Shown here piece by piece: positions 1 through 7,376 of a stretch of DNA of 54,434 bases (position 1 is its first letter; each line of letters starts with the position of its first letter). The notes below the pieces were generated by a model, which saw only the letters and a program-made list of their open reading frames with translations, ran no database searches and was not told where the DNA came from. Both the position numbers and the translations under genes were made by a program. This DNA comes from CAYIHX01 sp964363305. Lineage in GTDB: Bacteria; Bdellovibrionota; UBA1018. The stretch spans positions 1 to 54,434 of the forward strand of contig CAYIHX010000027.1 in assembly GCA_964363305.1 (NCBI GenBank), written 5' to 3'.

Positions 1-1
1 T

Positions 2-520
2 CCGTCGGTCATGGCGGAATTACTGCCCGAGCTCACGAGTCGCCTGCGTGGAGCCGGGCGGCGGGTCGCGTTGGTGAATCCAGTGGGAACATTCGCATTC
101 GGCTCGGATCGCACGTCCGATGCAGTCGGTCCCGATATCGTGTTGGCAGATCTCACCGGCGGGCTGGAAGAAAATGATCCGATTGTCGATACGACACTCC
201 TCGTTGTGGGTTCAAGGGGCGGAGAGCTCATTAGGGCCTACCAGGTGCTCAAGCAAGTGCACCGACTCAACCCAGGTCGGTGGTTTGGAGTGATCGTTCA
301 CGACGTTGCGGATGGACGGGAAGGGTGGCGCGTATTTAAGGGCCTTGCCTCCGTAGGGGGACAGTTTCTTGACGCGAATATAGAATATTTTGGTCATATT
401 CCACCGACTAATAATCGTAAGTTTCTGGTAAAGTTGAATGAGGCTCCGACGCGCGGACTTTGCTTGGATTTAATCGCCAAAAGAATTGGCGAGGTTGCAT
501 CGATACGAGGGGAAGAATGA
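2..520 (+). CDS. flhG: FlhG/FleN-like (MinD-type) flagellar ATPase, C-terminal part
   Basis: The reading frame is open to the left edge of the window, so the N-terminus with the Walker A loop is probably missing. An ATG at 11 exists but would give only 169 residues against about 270-300 for FlhG. The visible part fits the C-terminal half of a MinD/FlhG fold: a hydrophobic strand ending in DTTLLVVGSRGGELIRAY (the region after the switch II Asp) and the segment EYFGHIPPTNNRKFLVKLNE, which matches the 'ylGhIp.d..v' stretch of FlhG proteins. The stop overlaps the fliA start (ATGA at 517-520), as in flhF-flhG-fliA operons. FlhG acts at the membrane/cytoplasm to limit flagellar number or placement. 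Family call is moderately sure; the ATPase motifs cannot be checked here. Confidence 0.65.
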   Translation, partial: PSVMAELLPELTSRLRGAGRRVALVNPVGTFAFGSDRTSDAVGPDIVLADLTGGLEENDPIVDTTLLVVGSRGGELIRAYQVLKQVHRLNPGRWFGVIVHDVADGREGWRVFKGLASVGGQFLDANIEYFGHIPPTNNRKFLVKLNEAPTRGLCLDLIAKRIGEVASIRGEE

Positions 521-1536
521 GTCTGAACCACGGTTTGAAGAAGTATAAAGAGGCGGAAAGCACCACCACGAGGAAGAAGGCTGTTTCTTCCAAGGCGAAG
601 GCCGAAAGGAAGCCTGAGAAGAAAATCGTCGAGAAAAAAAGTGACGACGACGATGACGCTTCGATAGAGGCCGCGGTCGATGAGACGGTTGCTCTCGAAG
701 CGGCGAGGAAGGAAGAGGAGGAACTGCAGCTCGAGCTCGCTAAAGAGCTCGAGAAGGATTTGCAGCACACCTCGACTTTGGTGAAAGAGGACTTCACTCC
801 GGTAAACAGCACTCGGGATCGGCTGATTAACGAGTACGCGCCCCTGATTAAATACATCGCGCAGAAGATCGCGGCTCGGTTGCCGGCGAACATCGAGCTC
901 GACGACCTGATCTCCTCGGGCGTGATCGGCCTCATGGATGCGATCGAGAAGTACGACTGTTCTCGGGACAACAAGTTCAAGACCTATGCCGAATTCCGGA
1001 TTCGCGGCGCGATTCTTGATGAGCTGCGCGCGCAGGACTGGGTGCCGCGCTCAGTTCGCGAGAAGGCAAAGCAGCTCGAACGTTGTTACGCGAAGATTGA
1101 GCAGGAAAAAGGTCGACATGCCACGGATGAAGAGGTTTGTGGCGCGCTCGGCCTTTCCCAGGACGAGTTTCATGACATGCTCAATCAGGTTCGGAGCGTG
1201 TCGTTGCTGTCTTATGACGACCTTTCGAGCTTCTCGAAGGCGGACAAGAGAAGCCTGCACGGCTATGGTGAAACCACGAGTAAGTCGCCGACCCCGTTCA
1301 GCGAAGTGAATGTCGCCGCCGTAAAGCGGATGATCAGCGAAGCGATCGCCGATCTACCGGAGAAGCAGCGTCTGGTGCTCTCGCTCTATTATTATGAGGA
1401 TCTCAATCTCAAAGAAATCGGTCGTGTGCTCGATGTAACCGAGTCTCGTGTCAGTCAGTTGCACACTCAGGCGATTCTTCGCCTCAAGGGGCGGCTGCGT
1501 ACTCACTGGGACGATTTCGCTACCTTGTTCGGCTAG
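517..1536 (+). CDS. fliA: Flagellar RNA polymerase sigma-28 factor FliA
   Basis: Sigma-28 directs RNA polymerase to late flagellar and chemotaxis promoters. I chose the ATG at 517 because it overlaps the upstream stop and has a purine-rich ribosome site (GAGGGGAAG) just before it; an earlier in-frame start at 460 lies inside the upstream gene. The product is 339 residues, about 100 longer than usual. Residues 1-95 are a lysine- and acid-rich extension with a DDDDD run and a likely coiled coil. From about residue 100 it is canonical: region 2 (NEYAPLIKYIAQKIAARLP, then DDLISSGVIGLMDAIEKYD, the -10 recognition stretch FKTYAEFRIRGAILDELRAQ), region 3 (VPRSVREKAKQLE), and region 4 (LPEKQRLVLSLYYYEDLNLK, then EIGRVLDVTESRVSQLHTQA). 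Translationally coupled to the FlhG-like gene. Confidence 0.95.
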   Translation: MSLNHGLKKYKEAESTTTRKKAVSSKAKAERKPEKKIVEKKSDDDDDASIEAAVDETVALEAARKEEEELQLELAKELEKDLQHTSTLVKEDFTPVNSTRDRLINEYAPLIKYIAQKIAARLPANIELDDLISSGVIGLMDAIEKYDCSRDNKFKTYAEFRIRGAILDELRAQDWVPRSVREKAKQLERCYAKIEQEKGRHATDEEVCGALGLSQDEFHDMLNQVRSVSLLSYDDLSSFSKADKRSLHGYGETTSKSPTPFSEVNVAAVKRMISEAIADLPEKQRLVLSLYYYEDLNLKEIGRVLDVTESRVSQLHTQAILRLKGRLRTHWDDFATLFG

Positions 1537-1546
1537 GGGAGCGGGC

Positions 1547-2005
1547 TTAGGCGGCCCGCCGCCCGAAGAGGACGTCCCGTACGATGTAATCGCAGTAAGA
1601 GCGGACTTCCGCCCGCTCGCGCTCGCTTTCAAACGTAAATTGCACTCCGACCCGGTAAGAAGGCGTGTTCGTGGTCAAGATTTTGCTGTTGGTATCGAAT
1701 TCCTGACACGAGATGATTCGCCCGTGGATGTAGAACTGCTTGGGGCGTTCGAGTGTGAGGGACACTTCGTCACCGACCATCAGGGGTTGATGGGTGAAGA
1801 GCGATACCCCGTTCGGCGAGAAATCATTGAGGACGACTTGCCCACTGGCAAATTGCGGGTCCCGGGCGTGACCGGTGACTTTAATATCCGCTTGCACCTT
1901 CTGGAGCTTGAGTCGTGGCTTATTCCTCTCCCGCTCGAGTTTTCTCGCCTGTGCGGCCTGTCGGATGCGGCCGCTGGGGGACTGCCATGAGGAGGAACTA
2001 CTCAT
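1547..2005 (-). CDS. PilZ domain protein (putative c-di-GMP receptor)
   Basis: A 152-residue cytoplasmic protein converging on fliA. After a basic N-terminal tail (residues 1-30) the sequence has the PilZ hallmark LNDFSPNGVSLFT at about residues 59-71, i.e. the D-x-S-x-x-G box, followed by the barrel strands GDEVSLTLERPKQFYIHGRI and YRVGVQFTFESERERAEVRSY. The usual upstream RxxxR box is not obvious, although several arginines lie in residues 22-31, so c-di-GMP binding is likely but not proven. Its position next to fliA fits a role in motility control, which is inference. No strong ribosome site precedes the ATG at 2005; AT-rich DNA at 2006-2050 probably holds its promoter. Confidence 0.75.
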   Translation of the reverse strand: MSSSSSWQSPSGRIRQAAQARKLERERNKPRLKLQKVQADIKVTGHARDPQFASGQVVLNDFSPNGVSLFTHQPLMVGDEVSLTLERPKQFYIHGRIISCQEFDTNSKILTTNTPSYRVGVQFTFESERERAEVRSYCDYIVRDVLFGRRAA

Positions 2006-2055
2006 AGGTTTATTTTATAACTCAATGCATCATTAATCAATGAAATCGACCCCAT

Positions 2056-2083
2056 GAAAAACAATGACTTAGCCCTCATTGTT
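2056..2083 (-). terminator. Rho-independent terminator of the coaE-lipoprotein-barrel operon
   Basis: On the minus strand AACAATGA, an 8-nt loop and TCATTGTT form a perfect 8-bp stem, followed at once by a run of T residues (A-run at 2056-2060 on the plus strand). It starts 4 nt after the barrel gene stop codon. Confidence 0.75.
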
Positions 2084-2086
2084 AAA

Positions 2087-3202
2087 TTAAATTTGCAGGC
2101 CGATCCGAAATGCAATGCGGCGGTCTTGTAAATCCCCGGCATTCAGGCCTATTTCCTCTCCATAGGTCGCGATATCAGCTGTCCAGGTGGTGAGGTCGAG
2201 ACCCAGGCCGCCGCCGAAGTAGCCCTGATTAAGGCCGAGGCGCAGCAGTAAAAACCGGTAACGCCACTCGGTGCCCAGGTGAATATGACGAAATACGGCG
2301 CCTCCTCCCGAGTTTCCGATCTCGAGAAATTCGAGCGCGATCACCCCTTGTGTGAATTTCCAGAGTTCGGGCGTTCGGGCCGCTACGCCAATGCCAAGCG
2401 TCCGTGGTTGTTGTCGGGGTGGTCCCGCGCGAGTCAGGGGGCGAAATGCGATCTGGTGATAGGTTCCCGCAAAGAGGTTCTGCAGGGAGAGGGCGACGTC
2501 AAAGTCCCAGTGTTCGAGAAATTTCGGCAGACGATACTGACCGCCGAGCCCGAGCTCTATGTGCGCGCCTTCCGCACCGTCGAGGGTTGGGCCAAAGCTC
2601 TGCCCTTGCAGCAGTTCAACCAGCGAGAGATTTTTTTCCGCGGAAAATCGGTAGAGCGCCGAGACCGTCAAGCCGACGGAGAGGGCGTCGTCCTTGAGGA
2701 AGGAGTAGGCCCCGCTCAAAACCGGGCCCACGTCGGTGATCAGTCCTGGCGTCAGGTGGTAGCTTTTCCGCAAATTCATGTCGAGCTGTGAACTCAGAAA
2801 AAGGGCGACGGCAAGACTCAGCTTGGTATCGCGGACATGGGGAACGTAGAATCCAGGCAGAAAGGTCTGGCCACGGGCGTGCAAGCTCTCTCCGGCGGTG
2901 TCCGAGATACTTTGAATCAAATCAGCGCCGGCTACGACATCGCCTATCTTGCCGATCGTAGGTAAGTTGGTTTCCGCAGAGGCGTCGACCAGAAACAGGC
3001 GCCAGGCGGGGTTGTCCGCGGTGCGGGCCGGATTGCCAAAAAAGTTTTCTTCATAGAAGCCGGTCGTGATGCGGACACCGCCCATGCCCGCCGTGCGGGG
3101 GCTTTGATAGAGGCGCACGATTCGGTCCGCAGCCTGCGCGGGCTGGGGGGAAGCGAAAGAGGCGAATAGGGCCCCAGCAGCGAAGAGGGGGATTTTTCTC
3201 AC
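2087..3202 (-). CDS. Exported outer-membrane beta-barrel protein (UPF0164/PorV-like)
   Basis: The product has 371 residues. A signal peptide (residues 1-24, MRKIPLFAAGALFASFASPQPAQA, cleaved at AQA) precedes RIVRLYQSPRTAGMGGVRIT, the 'R.aGMGga' opening seen in FadL/PorV/UPF0164-type barrels. The rest alternates polar and hydrophobic residues in short strands (LSLAVALFLSSQLDM, LSVGLTVSALYRF, HIELGLGGQYRLP, FDVALSLQNLFAGT) and ends with the short strand IAFRIGLQI, as outer-membrane proteins do. The start overlaps the stop of the upstream lipoprotein gene by 4 nt, so the two are translated together and may form an envelope pair. Substrate or partner is unknown; the barrel call rests on strand pattern only. 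Confidence 0.7.
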   Translation of the reverse strand: MRKIPLFAAGALFASFASPQPAQAADRIVRLYQSPRTAGMGGVRITTGFYEENFFGNPARTADNPAWRLFLVDASAETNLPTIGKIGDVVAGADLIQSISDTAGESLHARGQTFLPGFYVPHVRDTKLSLAVALFLSSQLDMNLRKSYHLTPGLITDVGPVLSGAYSFLKDDALSVGLTVSALYRFSAEKNLSLVELLQGQSFGPTLDGAEGAHIELGLGGQYRLPKFLEHWDFDVALSLQNLFAGTYHQIAFRPLTRAGPPRQQPRTLGIGVAARTPELWKFTQGVIALEFLEIGNSGGGAVFRHIHLGTEWRYRFLLLRLGLNQGYFGGGLGLDLTTWTADIATYGEEIGLNAGDLQDRRIAFRIGLQI

Positions 3203-4068
3203 AAATGAGCTCCGATATCCTGGCCCATATTTTCAGCCCGAAAACACCGATCCGCTCCGGCTGCATCAGAAACGATCGTACTGAATGAGAGCGCGAGATC
3301 ACCGGTTCCGGCCGTGAGGTCCCCCGTGGCGGCGACCTCGCTCACGCCCAATTGAACGCCATTGAGCGCCGCCTGATACATGCCCCAGGTAGGAAACTCG
3401 ACGTCGAATACGGCAAGGGCCGGAAGCGGGCTTGCGGTGAGGGTGATGGTCGCGCCCGCCACCACGCGCGGCTGCGGTCCATCGCATTGAGCATCTGTGG
3501 CGCAAATCGTTCTGTCGCAGGCCAGGTTGAGCAGGTAATCTGTCTTTTTCAGCTCTCCGCTAGTGCCGATTTCTTCCGCGAGAATAGCGGCGGCCAAGGC
3601 AAAACCAGAAGTGAAGCGAACGAGCCCGCGTAGGTTGGTATTCGAAGGGATGTCTTCGACCTTGAGGTAGGCCTCATAGATGAGTTTGCGAGCCGTTTGG
3701 CCTCGAGTGCGATAGAGCTTGTTGGCGAGCAGGGTCAGCTTTGCGCCGCTCGAGCTTCCTTTGGCGAGAGACGGGAAAAGGGACGAAGCCCCGGCTCCCG
3801 CTTCTTCCAGCAGGGTGAATGCGAGCTCAGAAGCCGCGACTTCAGCTTCGGGGGTGCCCGCGAGTTTTGCATATTCCCTTCGCGCGCACTCGAGGTCGCC
3901 ACGGTCGAGGCATCCCCGCGCTGCCGAAAATATCGCGGCGGTTCCGCTGGGCGAGCGAAAGGGGTCAAAAAAATTGCACGCGGCCAAAAAAAACAATCCG
4001 ACGAAAATGAAGGCGACTTTTGAGGCTGGCATGGGGACAGAGTAGGGGAATTCCATCCTCTTTTTCAA
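3199..4068 (-). CDS. Lipoprotein of unknown function
   Basis: The N-terminal region contains a lipoprotein signal, ASKVAFIFVGLFFLAACNFF, with lipobox LAAC at the end of the hydrophobic stretch, so the mature protein is anchored by a lipidated Cys. The start is uncertain: TTG at 4068, ATG at 4056 and ATG at 4032 are all possible; none has a well spaced Shine-Dalgarno, and ATG 4032 gives the most normal signal-peptide length. The mature part begins with a helical TPR-like segment (GCLDRGDLECARREYAKLAG, a typical alpha-solenoid repeat spacing) and contains a late Cys-rich stretch (LACDRTICATDAQCDGP). Neighbours are coaE (stop 5 nt upstream of the TTG) and a beta-barrel gene overlapping its end, suggesting joint envelope function. 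I do not recognise a named family. Confidence 0.75.
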   Translation of the reverse strand: MKKRMEFPYSVPMPASKVAFIFVGLFFLAACNFFDPFRSPSGTAAIFSAARGCLDRGDLECARREYAKLAGTPEAEVAASELAFTLLEEAGAGASSLFPSLAKGSSSGAKLTLLANKLYRTRGQTARKLIYEAYLKVEDIPSNTNLRGLVRFTSGFALAAAILAEEIGTSGELKKTDYLLNLACDRTICATDAQCDGPQPRVVAGATITLTASPLPALAVFDVEFPTWGMYQAALNGVQLGVSEVAATGDLTAGTGDLALSFSTIVSDAAGADRCFRAENMGQDIGAHL

Positions 4069-4072
4069 GGAT

Positions 4073-4645
4073 TCAAGGGACGAGCAGTGAAGCGACCCGC
4101 TCGACTTCGGCTTCGAGCTCCTGGAGGGAACCCGCGTTATGAATCACCCAGGTGGCGGACGCGCGGCGAGCCTCGTCACTGAGCTGTGCCGCAAGGATTC
4201 GTTCGGCGGTTTTTCGGTCGATCCCGTCCCGCGCGAGCAGGCGCATGATCCGGTCCTCGCATGGGGCTTCGACCACGATCAAGCCCGCGAATTCGCTCTG
4301 GCGTCCGGTCTCGACGAGCAGGGCCGCCTCATAGATGATGGCCTTCGCGGAGCCGAGGGCCTGAATTCGTCTTTGGCTTTCGGCACGGATGAGAGGGTGG
4401 AGAATCTTTTCCAGGTCTTTCCGCGCGGACTCGTCCGCGAAGACGAGCTTTCTCAGTTCCGCCCGATTCGCGGTTCCGAATCGATGGAGGAGAGCCGAGT
4501 GCGCAGCTCCGCCTTCTTGACTCAGCTCCCGGCTGATGAGATCCGCGTTCACGATCGCAAAACCGCGCTTTTCGAGGAGTCGCGCGACCGTTGATTTTCC
4601 CGACGCGATGCCACCAGTGAGTCCGAAGACCGGGGGATTTGCCAT
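4073..4645 (-). CDS. coaE: Dephospho-CoA kinase
   Basis: Catalyses the last step of coenzyme A synthesis, ATP-dependent 3'-phosphorylation of dephospho-CoA, in the cytosol. The 190-residue length is normal. The P-loop GLTGGIASGKSTVARLLEKR is at residues 8-27, followed by the family-typical NADLISREL (the Asp that contacts the substrate). HPLIRAESQRRIQ and YEAALLVETGRQSEF match the CoA-binding and lid regions, where the usual 'vP.LfE' is replaced by AALLVETG. First gene of a minus-strand operon with a lipoprotein and a barrel protein; its job does not obviously relate to theirs. Divergent from deoA, with about 50 bp between. Confidence 0.92.
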   Translation of the reverse strand: MANPPVFGLTGGIASGKSTVARLLEKRGFAIVNADLISRELSQEGGAAHSALLHRFGTANRAELRKLVFADESARKDLEKILHPLIRAESQRRIQALGSAKAIIYEAALLVETGRQSEFAGLIVVEAPCEDRIMRLLARDGIDRKTAERILAAQLSDEARRASATWVIHNAGSLQELEAEVERVASLLVP

Positions 4646-4696
4646 GAGGTTGTCCTAACACTTGCGTTCAGGCGCGCGCCACGGGAGAAAGGGGGC

Positions 4697-6019
4697 GTGA
4701 CACCCGCACAGCTCATTCAAAAGAAGAAAGACGGCCGAGAACTGTCCGCTGAAGAGATTCGCTCCTTCGTGCGGGGATTGGCGGACGGGTCGTTCGCGGA
4801 TTACCAGGCAAGCGCCCTCTTGATGGCGATTTTTTTCCGGGGGCTTTCGCTCGACGAGACCGTCGCTCTGACTGCGGCCATGGCGGAAAGTGGGGAGCGG
4901 CTTGACCTTTCTTCTATCCCGGGGGTCAAGGTTGATAAGCATTCCACCGGAGGCGTGGGTGATAAGGTTTCCTTGATCCTGGCGCCTCTGGTGGCCGCCT
5001 GCGGACTTAAAGTTCCCATGATGGCAGGGCGAGGGCTTGGGCATACGGGGGGGACGATCGATAAGCTCGAGTCGGTCCGAGGGTATCGGGCGGATCTACC
5101 CCTCTCTCGATTTACCGAGATCGTCAGGGATGTCGGTTGCGCCATCATCGGACAGACGGGTCAGATAGCGCCGGCCGACAAGAAACTTTATGCGCTCCGG
5201 GATGTGACTGCGACGATCGATTCGATTCCCCTCATTACGGCTTCGATTCTTTCTAAAAAGATCGCCGAGGGCACTCAGCATCTGGTGATGGATGTGAAGC
5301 TTGGAAGTGGCGCATTCATGAGGAATACGACCAGTGCGCGGCAGCTTGGGCGGATGCTGATTAAGGTGGGCGCGAAGTTGGGCTTGAAGGTGCGTGTTCT
5401 GTTAACGGATATGAATCAACCTTTGGGTTATTCCGCGGGAAACGCGCTTGAAGTGAAGGAATGCATCGAGATTTTTCGAGGCGAAAAAACGGCCGACTCC
5501 TCGACCGATTTGAAGGAGCTGACCCTGATCTTAGCCGCGCATATGCTGCACATGAGCAAGACGGTGAAGTCGCTCGGGGAAGGTCGGAAGAAGGCGGAGC
5601 AAGCCCTGCAGAACGGTCAGGCCTGGAAGGTCTTTCTTCGCATGATGAAGGAGCAGGGTGCGGACATCGCTTTGCTGGAAAAGCCGGTGGGCCTGCCGCG
5701 CGCGGAGATGCAGGTGGAGTGGAAGGCCTGGAAGCGCGGGAAGCTGACGAAAATGAATGTGGAGCAGATCGGCTGGCTGTTGGTCGAGCTCGGCGCGGGT
5801 CGAGCGAGGGCCTCGGATTCGATCGACCCATCGGTCGGATTTTGCTTTCATAAAAAGCTTGGGGCGCCTGTTCGTCAGGGCGACGTTCTCGTCACCGTTC
5901 ATTGCCAAAAGAGTCAATTGGAGCGGGTTCACTCATTGGAAGCGCGGTTTCGGGCGGCGGTTGAGCTCGGAGCGACGAAAAAGCCGACTCCGAAGCTGGT
6001 CCTTGAAGTATTGCAATAA
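4697..6019 (+). CDS. deoA: Thymidine / pyrimidine-nucleoside phosphorylase
   Basis: Cleaves thymidine, deoxyuridine or uridine with phosphate to the base and (deoxy)ribose-1-phosphate. The 440-residue product has the usual length. The signature KVDKHSTGGVGDKVSLILAP is at residues 77-96, followed by the phosphate and base-binding GRGLGHTGGTIDKLES and the domain-hinge segment LGSGAFM. The C-terminal domain (GVGFCFHKKLGAPVRQGDVL-like, here SVGFCFHKKLGAPVRQGDVL) matches the PYNP C-terminal domain. I take the GTG at 4697, which follows a GGGAGAAAGGGGG ribosome site. Leads a salvage operon with punA (24 nt downstream), cdd and an amidohydrolase. The substrate preference between thymidine-only and broad pyrimidine phosphorylase cannot be settled by eye. 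Confidence 0.93.
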   Translation: MTPAQLIQKKKDGRELSAEEIRSFVRGLADGSFADYQASALLMAIFFRGLSLDETVALTAAMAESGERLDLSSIPGVKVDKHSTGGVGDKVSLILAPLVAACGLKVPMMAGRGLGHTGGTIDKLESVRGYRADLPLSRFTEIVRDVGCAIIGQTGQIAPADKKLYALRDVTATIDSIPLITASILSKKIAEGTQHLVMDVKLGSGAFMRNTTSARQLGRMLIKVGAKLGLKVRVLLTDMNQPLGYSAGNALEVKECIEIFRGEKTADSSTDLKELTLILAAHMLHMSKTVKSLGEGRKKAEQALQNGQAWKVFLRMMKEQGADIALLEKPVGLPRAEMQVEWKAWKRGKLTKMNVEQIGWLLVELGAGRARASDSIDPSVGFCFHKKLGAPVRQGDVLVTVHCQKSQLERVHSLEARFRAAVELGATKKPTPKLVLEVLQ

Positions 6020-6042
6020 AAAGGGTTGAGTAGGGGCCTGGC

Positions 6043-6894
6043 ATGAGCGCATCGATCAATCCCATCTATGTTCAGATTCAGGAGGCCGTGCGAGCAATTC
6101 AAGCTCGAAGCGGCCTGCGTCCCGAGGTGGGACTGATTCTCGGGAGCGGGCTTGGCGCAGTGGCTCAAGAGCTGACCGATGCCGTTCGCATTCCGTATGG
6201 CGAGATTCCCCATTTTCATGCGACTGCGGTCGAAGGGCATAGCGGTCATGTGCTGCTCGGGCGGATGAAGGGCGTGCCTACGGTCATCCTTCAGGGCCGT
6301 TTTCATTTTTACGAGGGCTATTCGATGCAGTCGGTGGCTCTTCCGACTCGGGTGATTTGCGCGCTCGGAGCTCATACTCTTTTGCTCACGAATGCGGCCG
6401 GAGGGATCAATACCCGGTTTCGGCCCGGAGATCTGATGATCATCGAAGATCACATCAACCTCATGGGTGACAATCCGTTGAAGGGGCCCAATTTAGCGCA
6501 GCTCGGTCCACGCTTCCCCGATCTCTCGGAAGCCTATAGCCGCGAATGTGTTCGCGAGCTGGAAGCCGCGGCTGTGGCCGAAGAAATTCCCGTCCATCAC
6601 GGCGTCTATGCTGGCGTGCTCGGGCCGACTTATGAAACCCCGGCGGAGGTACGCATGCTTCGCACGATGGGGGCTGATGCGGTCGGCATGTCGACCGTGC
6701 CGGAGACGATCGCCGCGAATCATCTCGGAGTTCGGGTCAGCGGAGTGAGCTTGATTACCAATTTGGCAGCCGGGCTTTCACCTCAGAAATTGACCCATGA
6801 AGAAGTCATGGCGAATTCGAAGGCGGGGGTGGCTCGGCTGACGAAACTGATTGTCCGCGCCATACCGAGTCTCACTCACCGAACGCAGAGTTAG
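6043..6894 (+). CDS. punA: Purine nucleoside phosphorylase (PNP-I, trimeric type)
   Basis: Phosphorolysis of inosine, guanosine and their deoxy forms to hypoxanthine or guanine and (deoxy)ribose-1-phosphate. The 283 residues match the trimeric PNP family. Diagnostic parts are GLILGSGLGAVAQELTDAV (phosphate loop), GRFHFYEGYSMQSVALPTRV, LLLTNAAGGINTRFRPGDLM, GVYAGVLGPTYETPAEVRML and GADAVGMSTVPETIAANHLG, then SLITNLAAG with the purine-contacting Asn. Second gene of the salvage operon. The E. coli DeoD hexameric family looks different, so the punA/xapA-type call is secure. Confidence 0.93.
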   Translation: MSASINPIYVQIQEAVRAIQARSGLRPEVGLILGSGLGAVAQELTDAVRIPYGEIPHFHATAVEGHSGHVLLGRMKGVPTVILQGRFHFYEGYSMQSVALPTRVICALGAHTLLLTNAAGGINTRFRPGDLMIIEDHINLMGDNPLKGPNLAQLGPRFPDLSEAYSRECVRELEAAAVAEEIPVHHGVYAGVLGPTYETPAEVRMLRTMGADAVGMSTVPETIAANHLGVRVSGVSLITNLAAGLSPQKLTHEEVMANSKAGVARLTKLIVRAIPSLTHRTQS

Positions 6895-6905
6895 AAAGCG
6901 AACGC

Positions 6906-7376
6906 ATGGCAAGCAAAAAGGCCGCTCGAATGACTCCGAATCCACCGAAAGGGAAGCCTCTTCCGGGTTCTTTGCAAGAGCTCTTCGCGTTGGCGAAAAA
7001 AAGTCGCGAGCGATCTTACAGTCCCTATAGCGGCTTTAAAGTAGGTGCGGCGATTCGGCTCGAAACGGGCGAGCTTTTCGGCGGCTGCAACGTCGAAAAC
7101 TCCTCTTTCGGTGGAACCGTCTGCGCCGAGCGGGTGGCGATTCAAAAAGCCGTCAGCGAAAAAGGGCCGGAGATTCGGATCGCGGAAGTACTCGTGATTA
7201 CGAACGAGGCGCCGGCCTGGCCTCCTTGTGGGATCTGTCGCCAGGTGATTGCTGAGTTTGGATACGGGGCGCACATTCACTCGACCAATCTGGCGGGCGA
7301 ATGGAAGAGCACTCGGATGAGTGAGCTGCTTCCTGACGCATTTCTTCCGATTCATTTGAAAAAAAGGGAGATTTGA
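6906..7376 (+). CDS. cdd: Cytidine deaminase
   Basis: Hydrolytic deamination of cytidine and deoxycytidine to uridine and deoxyuridine, feeding the pyrimidine phosphorylase. In 156 residues the zinc site is complete: GGCNVENSSFGGTVCAERVA (C-A-E: zinc Cys and catalytic Glu) and PPCGICRQVIAEF (two zinc Cys), the homotetrameric CDA type. There is a basic N-terminal extension of about 30 residues, but KKSRERSYSPYSGFKVGAAI is the normal family opening. Starts 12 nt after punA ends and its stop overlaps the start of the next gene (TTGA at 7373-7376). Confidence 0.95.
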   Translation: MASKKAARMTPNPPKGKPLPGSLQELFALAKKSRERSYSPYSGFKVGAAIRLETGELFGGCNVENSSFGGTVCAERVAIQKAVSEKGPEIRIAEVLVITNEAPAWPPCGICRQVIAEFGYGAHIHSTNLAGEWKSTRMSELLPDAFLPIHLKKREI

